Assembly: GCA_016871805.1 (NCBI GenBank)
Contig: VHCG01000019.1
Location: forward strand, 1-61,666
Source of the DNA: Verrucomicrobiota bacterium
GTDB lineage: Bacteria > Verrucomicrobiota > Verrucomicrobiia > Limisphaerales > UBA9464
Length of the DNA: 61,666 bases
Reading direction: 5' to 3'
The position numbers and the translations under genes were made by a program. This document shows, piece by piece, positions 16,773 through 26,200 of this stretch. Position 1 is the stretch's first letter. Each line of letters starts with the position of its first letter. The notes beneath the pieces are model-generated. The model was given only the letters and a program-made list of their open reading frames with translations. It made no database searches and had not been told where the DNA came from.

Positions 16773-18158
16773 ATGCTCGGCCAACTTTTCAAGACCTTCT
16801 CGAATTGCTTGAAGATTCCGGAGCTTCGTTCCCGAATCCTCTTCACGGGGCTTGTCTTGATCGTGGCACGTCTTGTCTCGATGACTCCGGTCCCGGGACT
16901 TAACGGAGCAGAGCTATCCGCATACTTCCAAAAGCTAGCCGAGCAAAGCGGAGGCGGAAACTCCGTTGTCGCTCTTTACAGTCTTTTCACGGGTGGTGCC
17001 ATTGAGCGTTGTGCCGTGGGTGCATTGGGGATCATGCCTTACATTAGTGCCACCATCATCATACAATTGCTATCCGCCGTAATTCCAGGATTGAATAAAC
17101 TTGTTCGGGAGGAGGGCGGGAGATCTAAAATAGTAGCCTACGGGCGGTATCTCACTGTTTTGCTCTGTCTCGGCCAAGGATTGGTAATGGCCCTTGGGTG
17201 GCAGAACCCTGAGGCGACTTTCCCAGGATTTACGGGTCGTCTTGTGCTCATCGACAACCCATGGGTTTACAGAATCCAGACGACTGTGATCCTCACTACC
17301 GGGACGCTGCTGCTAATGTGGCTTGGAGAGCAAATCACAGAGCGCGGTATTGGCAATGGTGTTTCGTTGATAATTACTATCGGTATCTTGGCTCGTCTTC
17401 CAATCGCCATCAAAGATCTTTGGTTCAAGTTCTTCCCTCCTGCTGATATGCCGAGAACCACCAATTGGATGTATGGGGTATTCCTTCTCATTCTCTTGGT
17501 TGTGGTTGTGGCTGGCGTGATAATGATTAGCCAGGGGCAGAGGAAGCTTCCGGTACAGTACGCTCAACGAGCCGTGGGACGGAAAGTCTACTCCGGTGGT
17601 ACTTCGTACATCCCACTCAAGGTAAACTACACCGGGGTGATGCCAGTCATCTTCGCTCAGGCTATCCTGATGATCCCGGGTATGCTCTTCCAAAAGCTTG
17701 GGCAGGTCTACAATTTGGAAGTGTTTATCAAGATAGGTACACTCTTCAGCTACTCAAGTTGGTTCTATTTCGTTGCCGAGGCATTGATGATCCTCTTTTT
17801 CTCCTATTTTTGGGTGGCTACCCAATTCAATGAGCTTCAAGTCGCCGACGATTTAAAAAAACATGGTGGATATATTCCTGGAATCCGCCCAGGACAGGCT
17901 ACCGCAGATGCTCTGCATCGAATCATGAATCGAATCACCTTCGCGGGGGGTGTATTCCTGGTGATCATCGCCTTGATCCCCACCTTGATGACCCGGTTTC
18001 TGAACTTGGACTATTCCATAACGCAGTTTTTTGGAGGAACATCGATGCTGATCACAGTCGGCGTCTTGTTGGATACCATGCGCCAGATGGAATCGTTCTT
18101 ATTGATGCGCCACTATGACGGATTCCTAAAGAAGGGAAGAGTCAAAGGTCGCGGCTAA
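16773..18158 (+). CDS. secY: preprotein translocase subunit SecY
   Basis: 461 residues with ten predicted membrane helices. The plug and lateral-gate features include GLNKLVREEGG, ITERGIGNGVSLIIT, the cytoplasmic loop QRKLPVQYAQR, IPLKVNYTGVMPVIFAQ and a C-terminal MRHYDGFLKKGRVKGRG. It forms the protein-conducting channel in the inner membrane with SecE and SecG. Position after rplO is canonical. Confidence 0.98.
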   Translation: MLGQLFKTFSNCLKIPELRSRILFTGLVLIVARLVSMTPVPGLNGAELSAYFQKLAEQSGGGNSVVALYSLFTGGAIERCAVGALGIMPYISATIIIQLLSAVIPGLNKLVREEGGRSKIVAYGRYLTVLLCLGQGLVMALGWQNPEATFPGFTGRLVLIDNPWVYRIQTTVILTTGTLLLMWLGEQITERGIGNGVSLIITIGILARLPIAIKDLWFKFFPPADMPRTTNWMYGVFLLILLVVVVAGVIMISQGQRKLPVQYAQRAVGRKVYSGGTSYIPLKVNYTGVMPVIFAQAILMIPGMLFQKLGQVYNLEVFIKIGTLFSYSSWFYFVAEALMILFFSYFWVATQFNELQVADDLKKHGGYIPGIRPGQATADALHRIMNRITFAGGVFLVIIALIPTLMTRFLNLDYSITQFFGGTSMLITVGVLLDTMRQMESFLLMRHYDGFLKKGRVKGRG

Positions 18159-18191
18159 TTTTCGTCTCCGTTCTTTGTCAAATTTGGTCGG

Positions 18192-18983
18192 TTGATAATC
18201 GACTTTTTACCGGTGCCCACACCACAGCCCAAGACACCGTCCGAGGTTTCGTTGGTGAGGCGGGCAGGATTCATTGCGGCTAAAGTCTTGCGCGATGCTG
18301 CTGCAACAATTCGCCCTGGTATCACAACATTGGAGTTAGATCGCACAGTTGGTTTGTTAATCGAATCCCAAGGTGCTGTAAGCGCCTTCCTCGGTTACCG
18401 CAATTTCCCTTCCAACTGTTGCATATCCGTTAACGAGGGTGTTGTGCATGGAATCGGCTCTGAGCGCCGCCTTCAATATGGCGATTTGGTAAAGTTGGAT
18501 GTGGGAGTCCGTTTCCGTGGGTTCGTTGGGGATGTTGCCATGACGGTCGCCGTCGGTGGTTGTTCCCCGTCGGCTCAAAAACTAATGGATGTGACCGTCG
18601 ATTCCCTCTATTTGGGCATCGCGCAAGCTCGAGCTGGCAATAAGGTTTCCGACATTTCCAAAGCAATCCAAACTCATGTGGAAACCCACGGCTTCAATGT
18701 AGTTCGAGAATTTGTCGGCCATGGAGTTGGGCGATCGGTTCATGAAGAACCCCAAATTCCAAATTACGTTGACGATCGGTATAACTGTCGGCTCGTCTCC
18801 GGATTAACAATTGCCATCGAGCCGATGGTAAATGTTGGGACTCCTGGAGTCGAAATATTGAAGGATCGCTGGACTGTTGTTACAAGGGACCGCCAACTAT
18901 CAGCTCACTACGAACATACGGTTCTGGTGACGGATGGTGACCCAGAGATTTTGACACGAGATGAAGGGAAGCCTCTCTATTGA
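18192..18983 (+). CDS. map: type I methionine aminopeptidase
   Basis: 263 residues. The five metal ligands can be read: Asp in VKLDVGVRF, Asp in FVGDVAMTV, His in VGHGVGRSVHEEP, Glu in IAIEPMVN and Glu in SAHYEHTVLVT. It removes the initiator Met from nascent proteins. The start is TTG 18192 or GTG 18213; neither has a good Shine-Dalgarno, and no ATG is suitable. The adk gene that often lies between secY and map is absent. Confidence 0.96.
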   Translation: MIIDFLPVPTPQPKTPSEVSLVRRAGFIAAKVLRDAAATIRPGITTLELDRTVGLLIESQGAVSAFLGYRNFPSNCCISVNEGVVHGIGSERRLQYGDLVKLDVGVRFRGFVGDVAMTVAVGGCSPSAQKLMDVTVDSLYLGIAQARAGNKVSDISKAIQTHVETHGFNVVREFVGHGVGRSVHEEPQIPNYVDDRYNCRLVSGLTIAIEPMVNVGTPGVEILKDRWTVVTRDRQLSAHYEHTVLVTDGDPEILTRDEGKPLY

Positions 18984-19010
18984 GGCTTCCGAGAATAGCC
19001 TAATTTCAAA

Positions 19011-19124
19011 ATGAAAGTTCGTGCGTCAGTTAAAAAGCTTTGCGAGAATTGCAAGATCGTTCGTCGGAAGGGCGTGATCCGCGTGATCTGCTCGAATCCG
19101 CGTCACAAGCAGCGGCAAGGTTAG
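19011..19124 (+). CDS. rpmJ: 50S ribosomal protein L36
   Basis: A 37-residue protein, [15 protein letters not shown] at the start and ending [11 protein letters not shown]. Its zinc ribbon ligands are Cys11, Cys14, Cys27 and His32, so this is the zinc-binding form. It lies 27 bp after map and 12 bp before rpsM, the usual place. infA is not present before it. Confidence 0.97.
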   Translation: MKVRASVKKLCENCKIVRRKGVIRVICSNPRHKQRQG

Positions 19125-19136
19125 AAATTCCCAATT

Positions 19137-19532
19137 ATGCCACGTATCCTTGGTGTTGACATTCCCAGTGAAAAGCGAATCGACATCGCTCTTCGCTACA
19201 TATACGGCCTTGGCCCGGTCAACTCGGTCGAGGTCCTCGAGCGGGCGAGAGTGGACCGCTCGGTCCGCGCCCGGGACTTGACGGAGCAACAGCTGTCCCA
19301 AATCGTGAAGGCGATCCAAGATGGCAAATATGTCATCGAAGGCGACCTTCGCCGAGAGTTGGGCATCAACTTGAAGCGTCTTCAAGCGATCAAGTCCTAC
19401 CGAGGCCAGCGTCATTTGCGCAGCTTGCCGGTCCGTGGTCAGCGCACCCAAACCAACGCACGAACCCGAAAAGGTCCGAGAAAAACCGTCGGTGTTCAGC
19501 GCAACCCGAACGCCAAGACGGGCGTACATTGA
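19137..19532 (+). CDS. rpsM: 30S ribosomal protein S13
   Basis: 131 residues: MPRILGVDIPSEKRIDIALR, DLRRELGINLKRLQAIKSYR and the C-terminal RGQRTQTNARTRKGPRKTV, which contacts P-site tRNA. Forms intersubunit bridges from the 30S head. Confidence 0.98.
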   Translation: MPRILGVDIPSEKRIDIALRYIYGLGPVNSVEVLERARVDRSVRARDLTEQQLSQIVKAIQDGKYVIEGDLRRELGINLKRLQAIKSYRGQRHLRSLPVRGQRTQTNARTRKGPRKTVGVQRNPNAKTGVH

Positions 19533-19562
19533 TTTTATCCAAAGTTCGATCTCCGATTCCAT

Positions 19563-20072
19563 ATGGCTGAAGAAAATAAGTCCAAGGGCGCTGCTCTCCA
19601 AGAGGCCCCCACCCCGGCTCCAGTTACCGGAACTCCGCCGATCGCTGCAGCTGCTCCCACCGCTGCAGAGCTGCTGGGTGATGAGCTAAAGCCAGCCAAG
19701 ATCATCCGAGCCAAGGGCGCTAAGAACATTCCCGTCGGCATCGCGAACATAGTGGCCACCTTCAACAACACGGTGGTTACGATCACGGACGTCCAAGGCA
19801 ACACGATCGGTTGGAGTACCGCTGGGCGGGTTGGTTTCAAGGGTTCCCGCAAGAGCACCGCCTTCGCGGCACAGCAGGCTGCGCAAGATGCCGCACGGCA
19901 GGCAATGTCCCACGGTTTGCGTGAGGTTGAGGTTCGCGTGAATGGACCTGGTTCGGGACGGGAATCCGCGATTCGCGCCCTTCAAGCCGTAGGTCTTGAA
20001 ATATCAATGATCCGGGACATTACTCCGATTCCTCACAATGGCTGCCGTCCCCGCAAAAAGCGGCGCGTCTAA
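19563..20072 (+). CDS. rpsK: 30S ribosomal protein S11 with Ala/Pro-rich N-terminal extension
   Basis: 169 residues against about 130 for the family. The conserved part begins near residue 53 ([20 protein letters not shown]) and ends [18 protein letters not shown]. The first 50 residues are Ala/Pro/Glu-rich and probably disordered; the ATG at 19563 is the only good start and the gap to rpsM is 30 bp, so the extension appears genuine. S11 lines the platform at the mRNA exit. Confidence 0.97.
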   Translation: MAEENKSKGAALQEAPTPAPVTGTPPIAAAAPTAAELLGDELKPAKIIRAKGAKNIPVGIANIVATFNNTVVTITDVQGNTIGWSTAGRVGFKGSRKSTAFAAQQAAQDAARQAMSHGLREVEVRVNGPGSGRESAIRALQAVGLEISMIRDITPIPHNGCRPRKKRRV

Positions 20073-20093
20073 TAACCAATCCCTTTCAAAGTC

Positions 20094-20702
20094 ATGGCTC
20101 GTTACACAGGTCCTCGCACACGCGTCAGTCGCCGTTTTGGCATCCCGATATTTGGGGCATCAAAATATCTGGAGCGCCGCAATTATCCTCCGGGTGTCCA
20201 CGGCCCTAAGTCGCGTCGCAAATTCAGCGATTACGCGATCGGGTTGATGGAGAAACAAAAGCTCCGCTACTTCTACGGGCTGCAGGAGCGCCAATTCCGC
20301 CGCGTCTATGAGAAGGCGCTTCGGATGCGCGGTGTCACCGGCGAGAAGATGCTTCAACTATTGGAAACTCGTCTCGACAGCGTCGTCTACCATGGCGGTT
20401 TCGGGATTACCCGTCCGCAGGCCCGACAGCTTGTGAGCCATGGTCACGTCAAAGTAAACGGCCGAAAGGTCAGTGTTCCTAGTTACTTGGTAAAGGTAAA
20501 CGATGTCGTCGAGGTCAAGGATCACGCAGTTAGCAAGCAGTTGGCCGGCAAATGTCTTGAGGGATCGACTGCCCGGGTTGTTCCAGACTGGGTAGCACTT
20601 GACCGGGACCACCTCAAAATCAAACTCCTCCGCGTTCCATCTCGTGAGGAGATCAATCCGGTCGCCAATGAGCAGGCGATCGTCGAGTTTTACTCCCGAT
20701 AA
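20094..20702 (+). CDS. rpsD: 30S ribosomal protein S4
   Basis: 202 residues. N-terminal S4 domain (MARYTGPRTRVSRRFGIPIF), YGLQERQFRRVYEKALRMRG, an S4 RNA-binding fold (LLETRLDSVVYHGGFGITR, then QLVSHGHVKVNG) and the end VNEQAIVEFYSR-like ANEQAIVEFYSR. No zinc-binding Cys cluster, so it is the C-minus form. Primary 16S rRNA binder and translational regulator in other bacteria. Confidence 0.98.
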   Translation: MARYTGPRTRVSRRFGIPIFGASKYLERRNYPPGVHGPKSRRKFSDYAIGLMEKQKLRYFYGLQERQFRRVYEKALRMRGVTGEKMLQLLETRLDSVVYHGGFGITRPQARQLVSHGHVKVNGRKVSVPSYLVKVNDVVEVKDHAVSKQLAGKCLEGSTARVVPDWVALDRDHLKIKLLRVPSREEINPVANEQAIVEFYSR

Positions 20703-20801
20703 GTCCCCAAGTGCAAGAAGTTCTCCAAAAGCAATTATACGGGATGACCCACCTGCGGGAGAGGGATGGATCGTTCAGATTGAAATTGCACCCAAAATAT
20801 T

Positions 20802-21818
20802 ATGCCAGTTAGACTCGCTCGGTTTGAATTACCCAAACGTCTCGCCAAGGATGAGACCACGGCAACCGAAACTTATGCACGCTTCATTGCGGAGCCATTT
20901 GAGACGGGCTATGGGCACACCATTGGCAACTCGCTCCGTCGTGTTCTCCTAAGCTCACTTGAAGGGGTGGCTATCACTTCGATAAAAATCGACGGAGCCA
21001 TGCACGAATTTACCACGGTTGACGGAGTGGTTGAGGATGTGACTGATATAGTATTGAACCTTAAAAAGGTTCGTTTCAAGGCCGTCAGTCGCGAGACTCA
21101 AACGCTGCTACTTTCCGTCAACAAGGAGGGTGCTGTCACGGCGGGTGATATTGAATTGAATCAGGGTGTTGAGGTTGTGAATCCTGACCAGCACATCTGC
21201 ACGATAGACAAGAAAAAGAAGTTTGAAATGGAGCTCGAGGTTCGTGTGGGTCGAGGGTTTTGTCCGGGTGATGAAAATAAGAAACTTGATCAACCGATCG
21301 GAGTAATTGCCATTGATTCGCTTTTCTCTCCTGTGTCGCGCGTCCGCTACAACGTGGAGCAAGCCCGAGTAGGTCAGAAGACGGATTACGACAAGCTCAT
21401 CCTCGAGATTTGGACTGATGGCAGAATCTCTCCGGATGACGCATTGACCCAAGCTTCTGCGATCCTCCAGCACCACCTTGATGTGTTTGTTGGCTATGAC
21501 AAAAACGCTGTGGAGTTCGAGGAGGAGCAGAAACCAGTCGATGACGAGAAGTCGAAGCTACGCAAGCTGCTCAACATGTCGGTCAATGAGATTGAGCTGA
21601 GCGTTCGGGCAGCGAACTGCCTCAACAACGCCAACATCACAACGGTCGGCCAACTGGCTATGAAGACTGAGCAAGAGATGTTGAAGTATAGGAACTTTGG
21701 AAAGAAGTCCTTGAATGAAATCAAAGAAAAGCTCTCCGCCTTGGGCCTTGCCTTAGGTATGAATATCGACCCTGCACTCCTCGCCGAGACTGCAGGCGCC
21801 GATTCCCGCACCCTCTAA
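20802..21818 (+). CDS. rpoA: DNA-directed RNA polymerase subunit alpha
   Basis: 338 residues: the N-terminal dimerisation domain (FETGYGHTIGNSLRRVLLSS, EGVAITSIKIDGAMHEF) and the C-terminal domain (MSVNEIELSVRAANCLNNAN, then KYRNFGKKSLNEIKEKL) that contacts UP elements and activators. 99 bp separate it from rpsD; I see no gene there. Standard length and order. Confidence 0.98.
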   Translation: MPVRLARFELPKRLAKDETTATETYARFIAEPFETGYGHTIGNSLRRVLLSSLEGVAITSIKIDGAMHEFTTVDGVVEDVTDIVLNLKKVRFKAVSRETQTLLLSVNKEGAVTAGDIELNQGVEVVNPDQHICTIDKKKKFEMELEVRVGRGFCPGDENKKLDQPIGVIAIDSLFSPVSRVRYNVEQARVGQKTDYDKLILEIWTDGRISPDDALTQASAILQHHLDVFVGYDKNAVEFEEEQKPVDDEKSKLRKLLNMSVNEIELSVRAANCLNNANITTVGQLAMKTEQEMLKYRNFGKKSLNEIKEKLSALGLALGMNIDPALLAETAGADSRTL

Positions 21819-21833
21819 CTCAATTTCAATTCC

Positions 21834-22373
21834 ATGCGCCACCTTAAGCGGACGAACAAACTGGGACGCAAGAGCGACCACCGGAACGCGATGCTCGCGA
21901 ACTTGGTGTGCAGCCTAATCCAGCATAACCGCGTCATCACCACCGTACCCAAGGCCAAGGCTGCCCGTTCGGTCGCTGAGAAGATCATCACGCTCGGAAA
22001 GCAGGGCCAACAGGCCCTTTCTGAGGCAGCAGCTGCTCCTGACGAGAAGGCCAAGGCCAAGGCGATTGCCAAGAACGTCCACTGTCGTCGGCTCGTCTCC
22101 GCCAAGTTGCGCCAACAACCTAGGAGCCATTTCGTCGGCACCCCAACTGTAAAAGGCAAAGTGCTTCGCGAAAAATGGCGTGCTTCGAGCGATGTCGTTC
22201 ACATCGTTTTTGAGCGCATCGCCCCTGTTTTCAAGACCCGCCCTGGCGGATATACCCGAATTGTCAAGTTAGGCCAGCGTCCTGGTGACTCGGCTCAGGA
22301 GGCCGTCCTTGAGTGGGTGGATTCGATCGCCCAGAGTGGACCGGATGCAAACCCCGCAGTTCCTGCCAAGTAG
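21834..22373 (+). CDS. rplQ: 50S ribosomal protein L17 with C-terminal extension
   Basis: 179 residues. The L17 core is clear (MRHLKRTNKLGRKSDHRNAM, LIQHNRVITTVPKAKAAR, then KTRPGGYTRIVKLGQRPGD). The usual protein ends soon after this; here about 30 further residues follow (SAQEAVLEWVDSIAQ and a Pro/Ala tail). Last gene of the ribosomal cluster. Confidence 0.97.
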   Translation: MRHLKRTNKLGRKSDHRNAMLANLVCSLIQHNRVITTVPKAKAARSVAEKIITLGKQGQQALSEAAAAPDEKAKAKAIAKNVHCRRLVSAKLRQQPRSHFVGTPTVKGKVLREKWRASSDVVHIVFERIAPVFKTRPGGYTRIVKLGQRPGDSAQEAVLEWVDSIAQSGPDANPAVPAK

Positions 22374-22413
22374 TCCCGATCCCCTCCGAACCGCAGGAAC
22401 TGTCTCGGTCAAA

Positions 22414-23220
22414 ATGTGGCCGGGCGGACTCTCCTGCGGTTTTCTCTTTTTGGCATTGTTTCGCGGCTCACTGGCTCCTGCGGCAACGTCATTGATATTG
22501 CTGTTCTCGGGTTGCGGACAGGATGTTCCTTCAACGCGGACTGCGGACGGATCATCGGGTTCGCCCCAGTCCACTCCATCCGTTGTTGCATCCACGAATG
22601 GGATCGATGGGGCCACCCCGTTGCCCGATCTCGGTGATGCTGCGGATCCCCGGATGGCTGAGTTGATCGCGGCCGACGAGCTCGCCTCCAAGGGCCGGAC
22701 CGGAGAGGCGGAGGCGGCCTATCTGACCCTTCTCAAGCAGTCACCGGACTACGAGGAAGCGCACTTCAACCTTGGTTTCCTCTATGCGCGTCAGGGCCGG
22801 ACGAACGATGCCATCAGCCACTACGAGACCGCTATCCGGCTGGTGCCTACATATGCGGAGGCGCACAGCAATCTCGGCAACCTCTTTGTTCGGGCAAAAC
22901 GGTTCGATGAGGCTATCCATCACCTCCAAACCGCCCTAGCGGCCGATCCCAAGAACAGCCGGACCTACAACAATCTTGGTAGTGCGTTTGCGAGTGCTGG
23001 TCAAATGACTAATGCCATTCCGCAGTTTGCAAAGGCGGTGCAGCTGAATCCCGATTTTGCCGAGGCGTGGTTCAATCTCGGGCGATCCCAGCTCGTGCTG
23101 GACCGTGTTGACGAAGCCATCGCCGCCTTCCAGACCGCAATCCGACTTGAGCCCTCCATGGGCCCAGCCCAAGGACAGCTCCGGAAGGCGATGGAACGGA
23201 AGCAGGCTCTCGGCTACTGA
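22414..23220 (+). CDS. TPR-repeat lipoprotein
   Basis: 268 residues from ATG 22414; the open frame begins earlier inside rplQ. The N-terminal hydrophobic stretch ends LILLFSGC, a near-consensus lipobox, so it is probably a lipid-anchored envelope protein. After a Ser/Thr-rich linker come about five tetratricopeptide repeats (for example EEAHFNLGFLYARQGRTNDA, AEAHSNLGNLFVRAKRFDEA and AEAWFNLGRSQLVLDRVDEA). TPRs mediate protein contacts. It starts 40 bp after rplQ and converges with the ASPIC/UnbV gene, their ends overlapping by 7 bp. Confidence 0.88.
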   Translation: MWPGGLSCGFLFLALFRGSLAPAATSLILLFSGCGQDVPSTRTADGSSGSPQSTPSVVASTNGIDGATPLPDLGDAADPRMAELIAADELASKGRTGEAEAAYLTLLKQSPDYEEAHFNLGFLYARQGRTNDAISHYETAIRLVPTYAEAHSNLGNLFVRAKRFDEAIHHLQTALAADPKNSRTYNNLGSAFASAGQMTNAIPQFAKAVQLNPDFAEAWFNLGRSQLVLDRVDEAIAAFQTAIRLEPSMGPAQGQLRKAMERKQALGY

Positions 23221-26200
23221 CGCACCGGGCTCGTCGCCCAGTCCATCAAGACTTCTTTGGCTCCCGGGCCTATCGTTTCGCGGGTTGTTCGACCGTCCGG
23301 CCAGTGGACTTCCAACGCGTCGGGGCGTTCGCCTCCGATCACTTGGACGTGGCTCGGTTGAGCCCAATAACCTCCTCCCGCTGTAGGACTCTGTGAGGCA
23401 CCGGCTTTCCCTGACCGAAGCGGCCGGAGAATGGCTCCGAGGCCAATCGGGTTACCAGGCCGTCCCTTCAGTCGGACCCTCAAACCTCGCCTTGGAGACT
23501 CGTTGTGGAATAGCGCCGATCCGGCTCCGTTTTGGGTGATGACGAGGTCAACGCGTCCGTCCTCATCATAGTCTGCCGGTGCTGCTGCTCGCTGCTCGCC
23601 ATTAAGACGGATTCCACTCTGGCTGGCCGGCAAGGGAATGAACTCGCCCTTCCCATTGCCGCTCAGCAAAAGACCCAATCCGGCGTCGAGTCGGCAGTCG
23701 TCCGGATGGAGTGCGAAGAGATTTTGGGCAAGGGCCAAATCCATGAATCCATCACCGTTGAAGTCGGCGACACCGATGCCAAACACCGGCGCCCATTGGG
23801 CCTCCCGGGGCAGTGGATGGATCTCGAAGTGGTTGTCGCGATTCAGCAGAACCACCGAGTCGAGGTGAGCCGCAGCTGCTCGTTGCAGCCCTGCCGCTGC
23901 CTTGCCGATGATGTCCGGCACGTCGGAGGAGGCAAAAGTGGCGTGGCTTGGGATTCGGGTCGCGAGATCTTGGAGCTGGACGGAGAGCTGTCGCCTATCC
24001 CTGAGCGGATATTGTCGGTTGCCTTGGGATGCGACCTCAAGCACGGCGATGGCACTGCTGCCATCGGTCTCGCCCCACAGGATGCCGACCTTGCCATCCC
24101 CCCAGATCTCGGCCTTGGTGTTGCGGCCGCGGTTGCCCGCAACGACATCCAACCGTCCATCCCCATCGAAATCCCCGACCGCGACGCTGTTCCACCATCC
24201 CGTGAGTGTGGCCAGTCCAAGCCGTTGGGTGAGCCGACTCCAGCCTTCGGTCCCGCGCGTGAAGATCTCGATGGGACCCAATTCCGTGGCGATGATCAGC
24301 TCTGGGCGCGAATCCCCATGAACATTGGCCATTACGGCATCGGCCACGGGACCCACCAGTGCCCATAATTCGTCCCCTTCCGGAACCCATGTTCCTGAGT
24401 TGTTTCGAAAGAAACGGGATCCTCCGGGCTCCGGCCATCGGCGGACCTTGAGGCGTGCGCCTGCGAAGAGGTCGAGGTCTCCGTCGCCATCGGCGTCCCC
24501 CAAGGTCAGTGCCCCGATGCTGGCCGGGAGGGGGGGGAGTGGTGCTTCCGGTGCAAGCCCCCCGGATGTCCAAGTCCAGCGCAATATCGATGCATTCCGC
24601 GTGGTGCCGCTGGACTCGAGTCCAGCACATCCAGCGAGAACGAATGCAGTTCCATCATCCCGCAGGGATCCCACCAAGGCTCCGAGATCGTCGGGGAAGG
24701 GGGATCCGGAGACGACACTCCTGATGAATCCCCCCTGGCCATCGCCCAGAAAGACTGACGGGGAATTCCCTCGGGCCGATCCGATGATGAGGTCCTCATG
24801 TCGGTCGCCATTGAGGTCCAGCCAGGCGGCACCTGGACCAAGCTGGCTGTAACGCTGTGGCAACAGTGGTTGGGTCGCGTAGTCGTCGAAGAATGGCTCG
24901 ATGTGACGATGGTCCAGGCGCGCACTGGCATCCGAGAACCAAGGCGTCGGCGGTGAGACTGGATTGGGTTTTCCGTTTCCTGGATTACCCGACGCGGTCT
25001 CGTCGATCTCATACAGGTGGTTGGCTCGAATGTCCGGCACCATCGACCAACGTCCCGAGGGCCAGCGCACCTCGATTTCCATCGAACCTTCACCTGCCGC
25101 AAACGTCCGCTGTGTCTGGCAGTGCGACAGGTACGTGCCCCCGGCCAGAATCATCTGACGCTGCTCAGTCGGGCCGCCACGGACTACGATCTCGGCTCCG
25201 ACCCCTGCGGTGTTCGGGGAGGCGCCCTTCAGTCGGACCGCGACCCGGGGACTGTTGGCGTTGTTCCGATAGATCAGGGGTGGACCCTCGAAGGCATTCA
25301 TCAACACATCGAGATCCCCGTCCCCGTCGATATCGGCGGTGATCATTCCATGGGCGATCCGGCGGGAATCAAATCCCCAAGCGGCACTGACATCCTCGAA
25401 TTTGAGATCGCGTCGGTTCCGAAAGGCAAATTTTGGGACCTCAAGACGGGGGAATTCGAACAGCACCGACTTTGTCGCCTGCACGTTCTGGTTGGGTCGC
25501 GACTTGAGCCGTTCATTGATGTCGCGGTCGTTGACGTCGTGGGCGTGTCCATTCGACACCAAAAGGTCCTCCCAGCCGTCGAGGTCCACGTCCAGAAACA
25601 CAGGTGCCCAGGACCATCCTGTCGCTGTCACACCGGCGTAGGTAGCGATCTCGGAATAGGTGCCGTCCCCACGGCTCCAGTAGAGGCAGTTCCGTGCAAA
25701 TTCCTCCCGTTCCTGCCCGAGCCCTGGAGTCCTTTGCAGCGGCATTCGCCCGCCCGACGTCCGCAGGTGCTGGTTCAGGTCGCGATTCAGCATTTCGACC
25801 GTGCAGAAGTCGTAGCGCCCGTCGCGGTCGAGATCGGCGAAATCGACCCCCATGGAAGCGAGGCTCATGTTTCGGAATGTGAACTCGCCGGCCTCGTGAA
25901 AGTGTCCTTTCCCATCGCCGAGCCACAGCCGATCCGGGGTCTGGAAATCGTTGCAGACAAAAATGTCCATGTGGCCGTCCCCGTTGGTGTCCCGCATCTG
26001 GACCGCCAGGCCAAGGTCCGAGGGCGCCGACATCGGCTTCCCCGAGCGATCCATGAAGGCAGTCTCCCACGGCACAGGGCTGAAATGGCCGCCTCCATCG
26101 TTCCGGAGCAGCATGTCGGGATCGCCGAATTCGTAGAGGATGCCATTGATGATGCGGATGCGGTTGGCGAATTTTCCTGTGACCTCGGGCTGTCCGTTGA

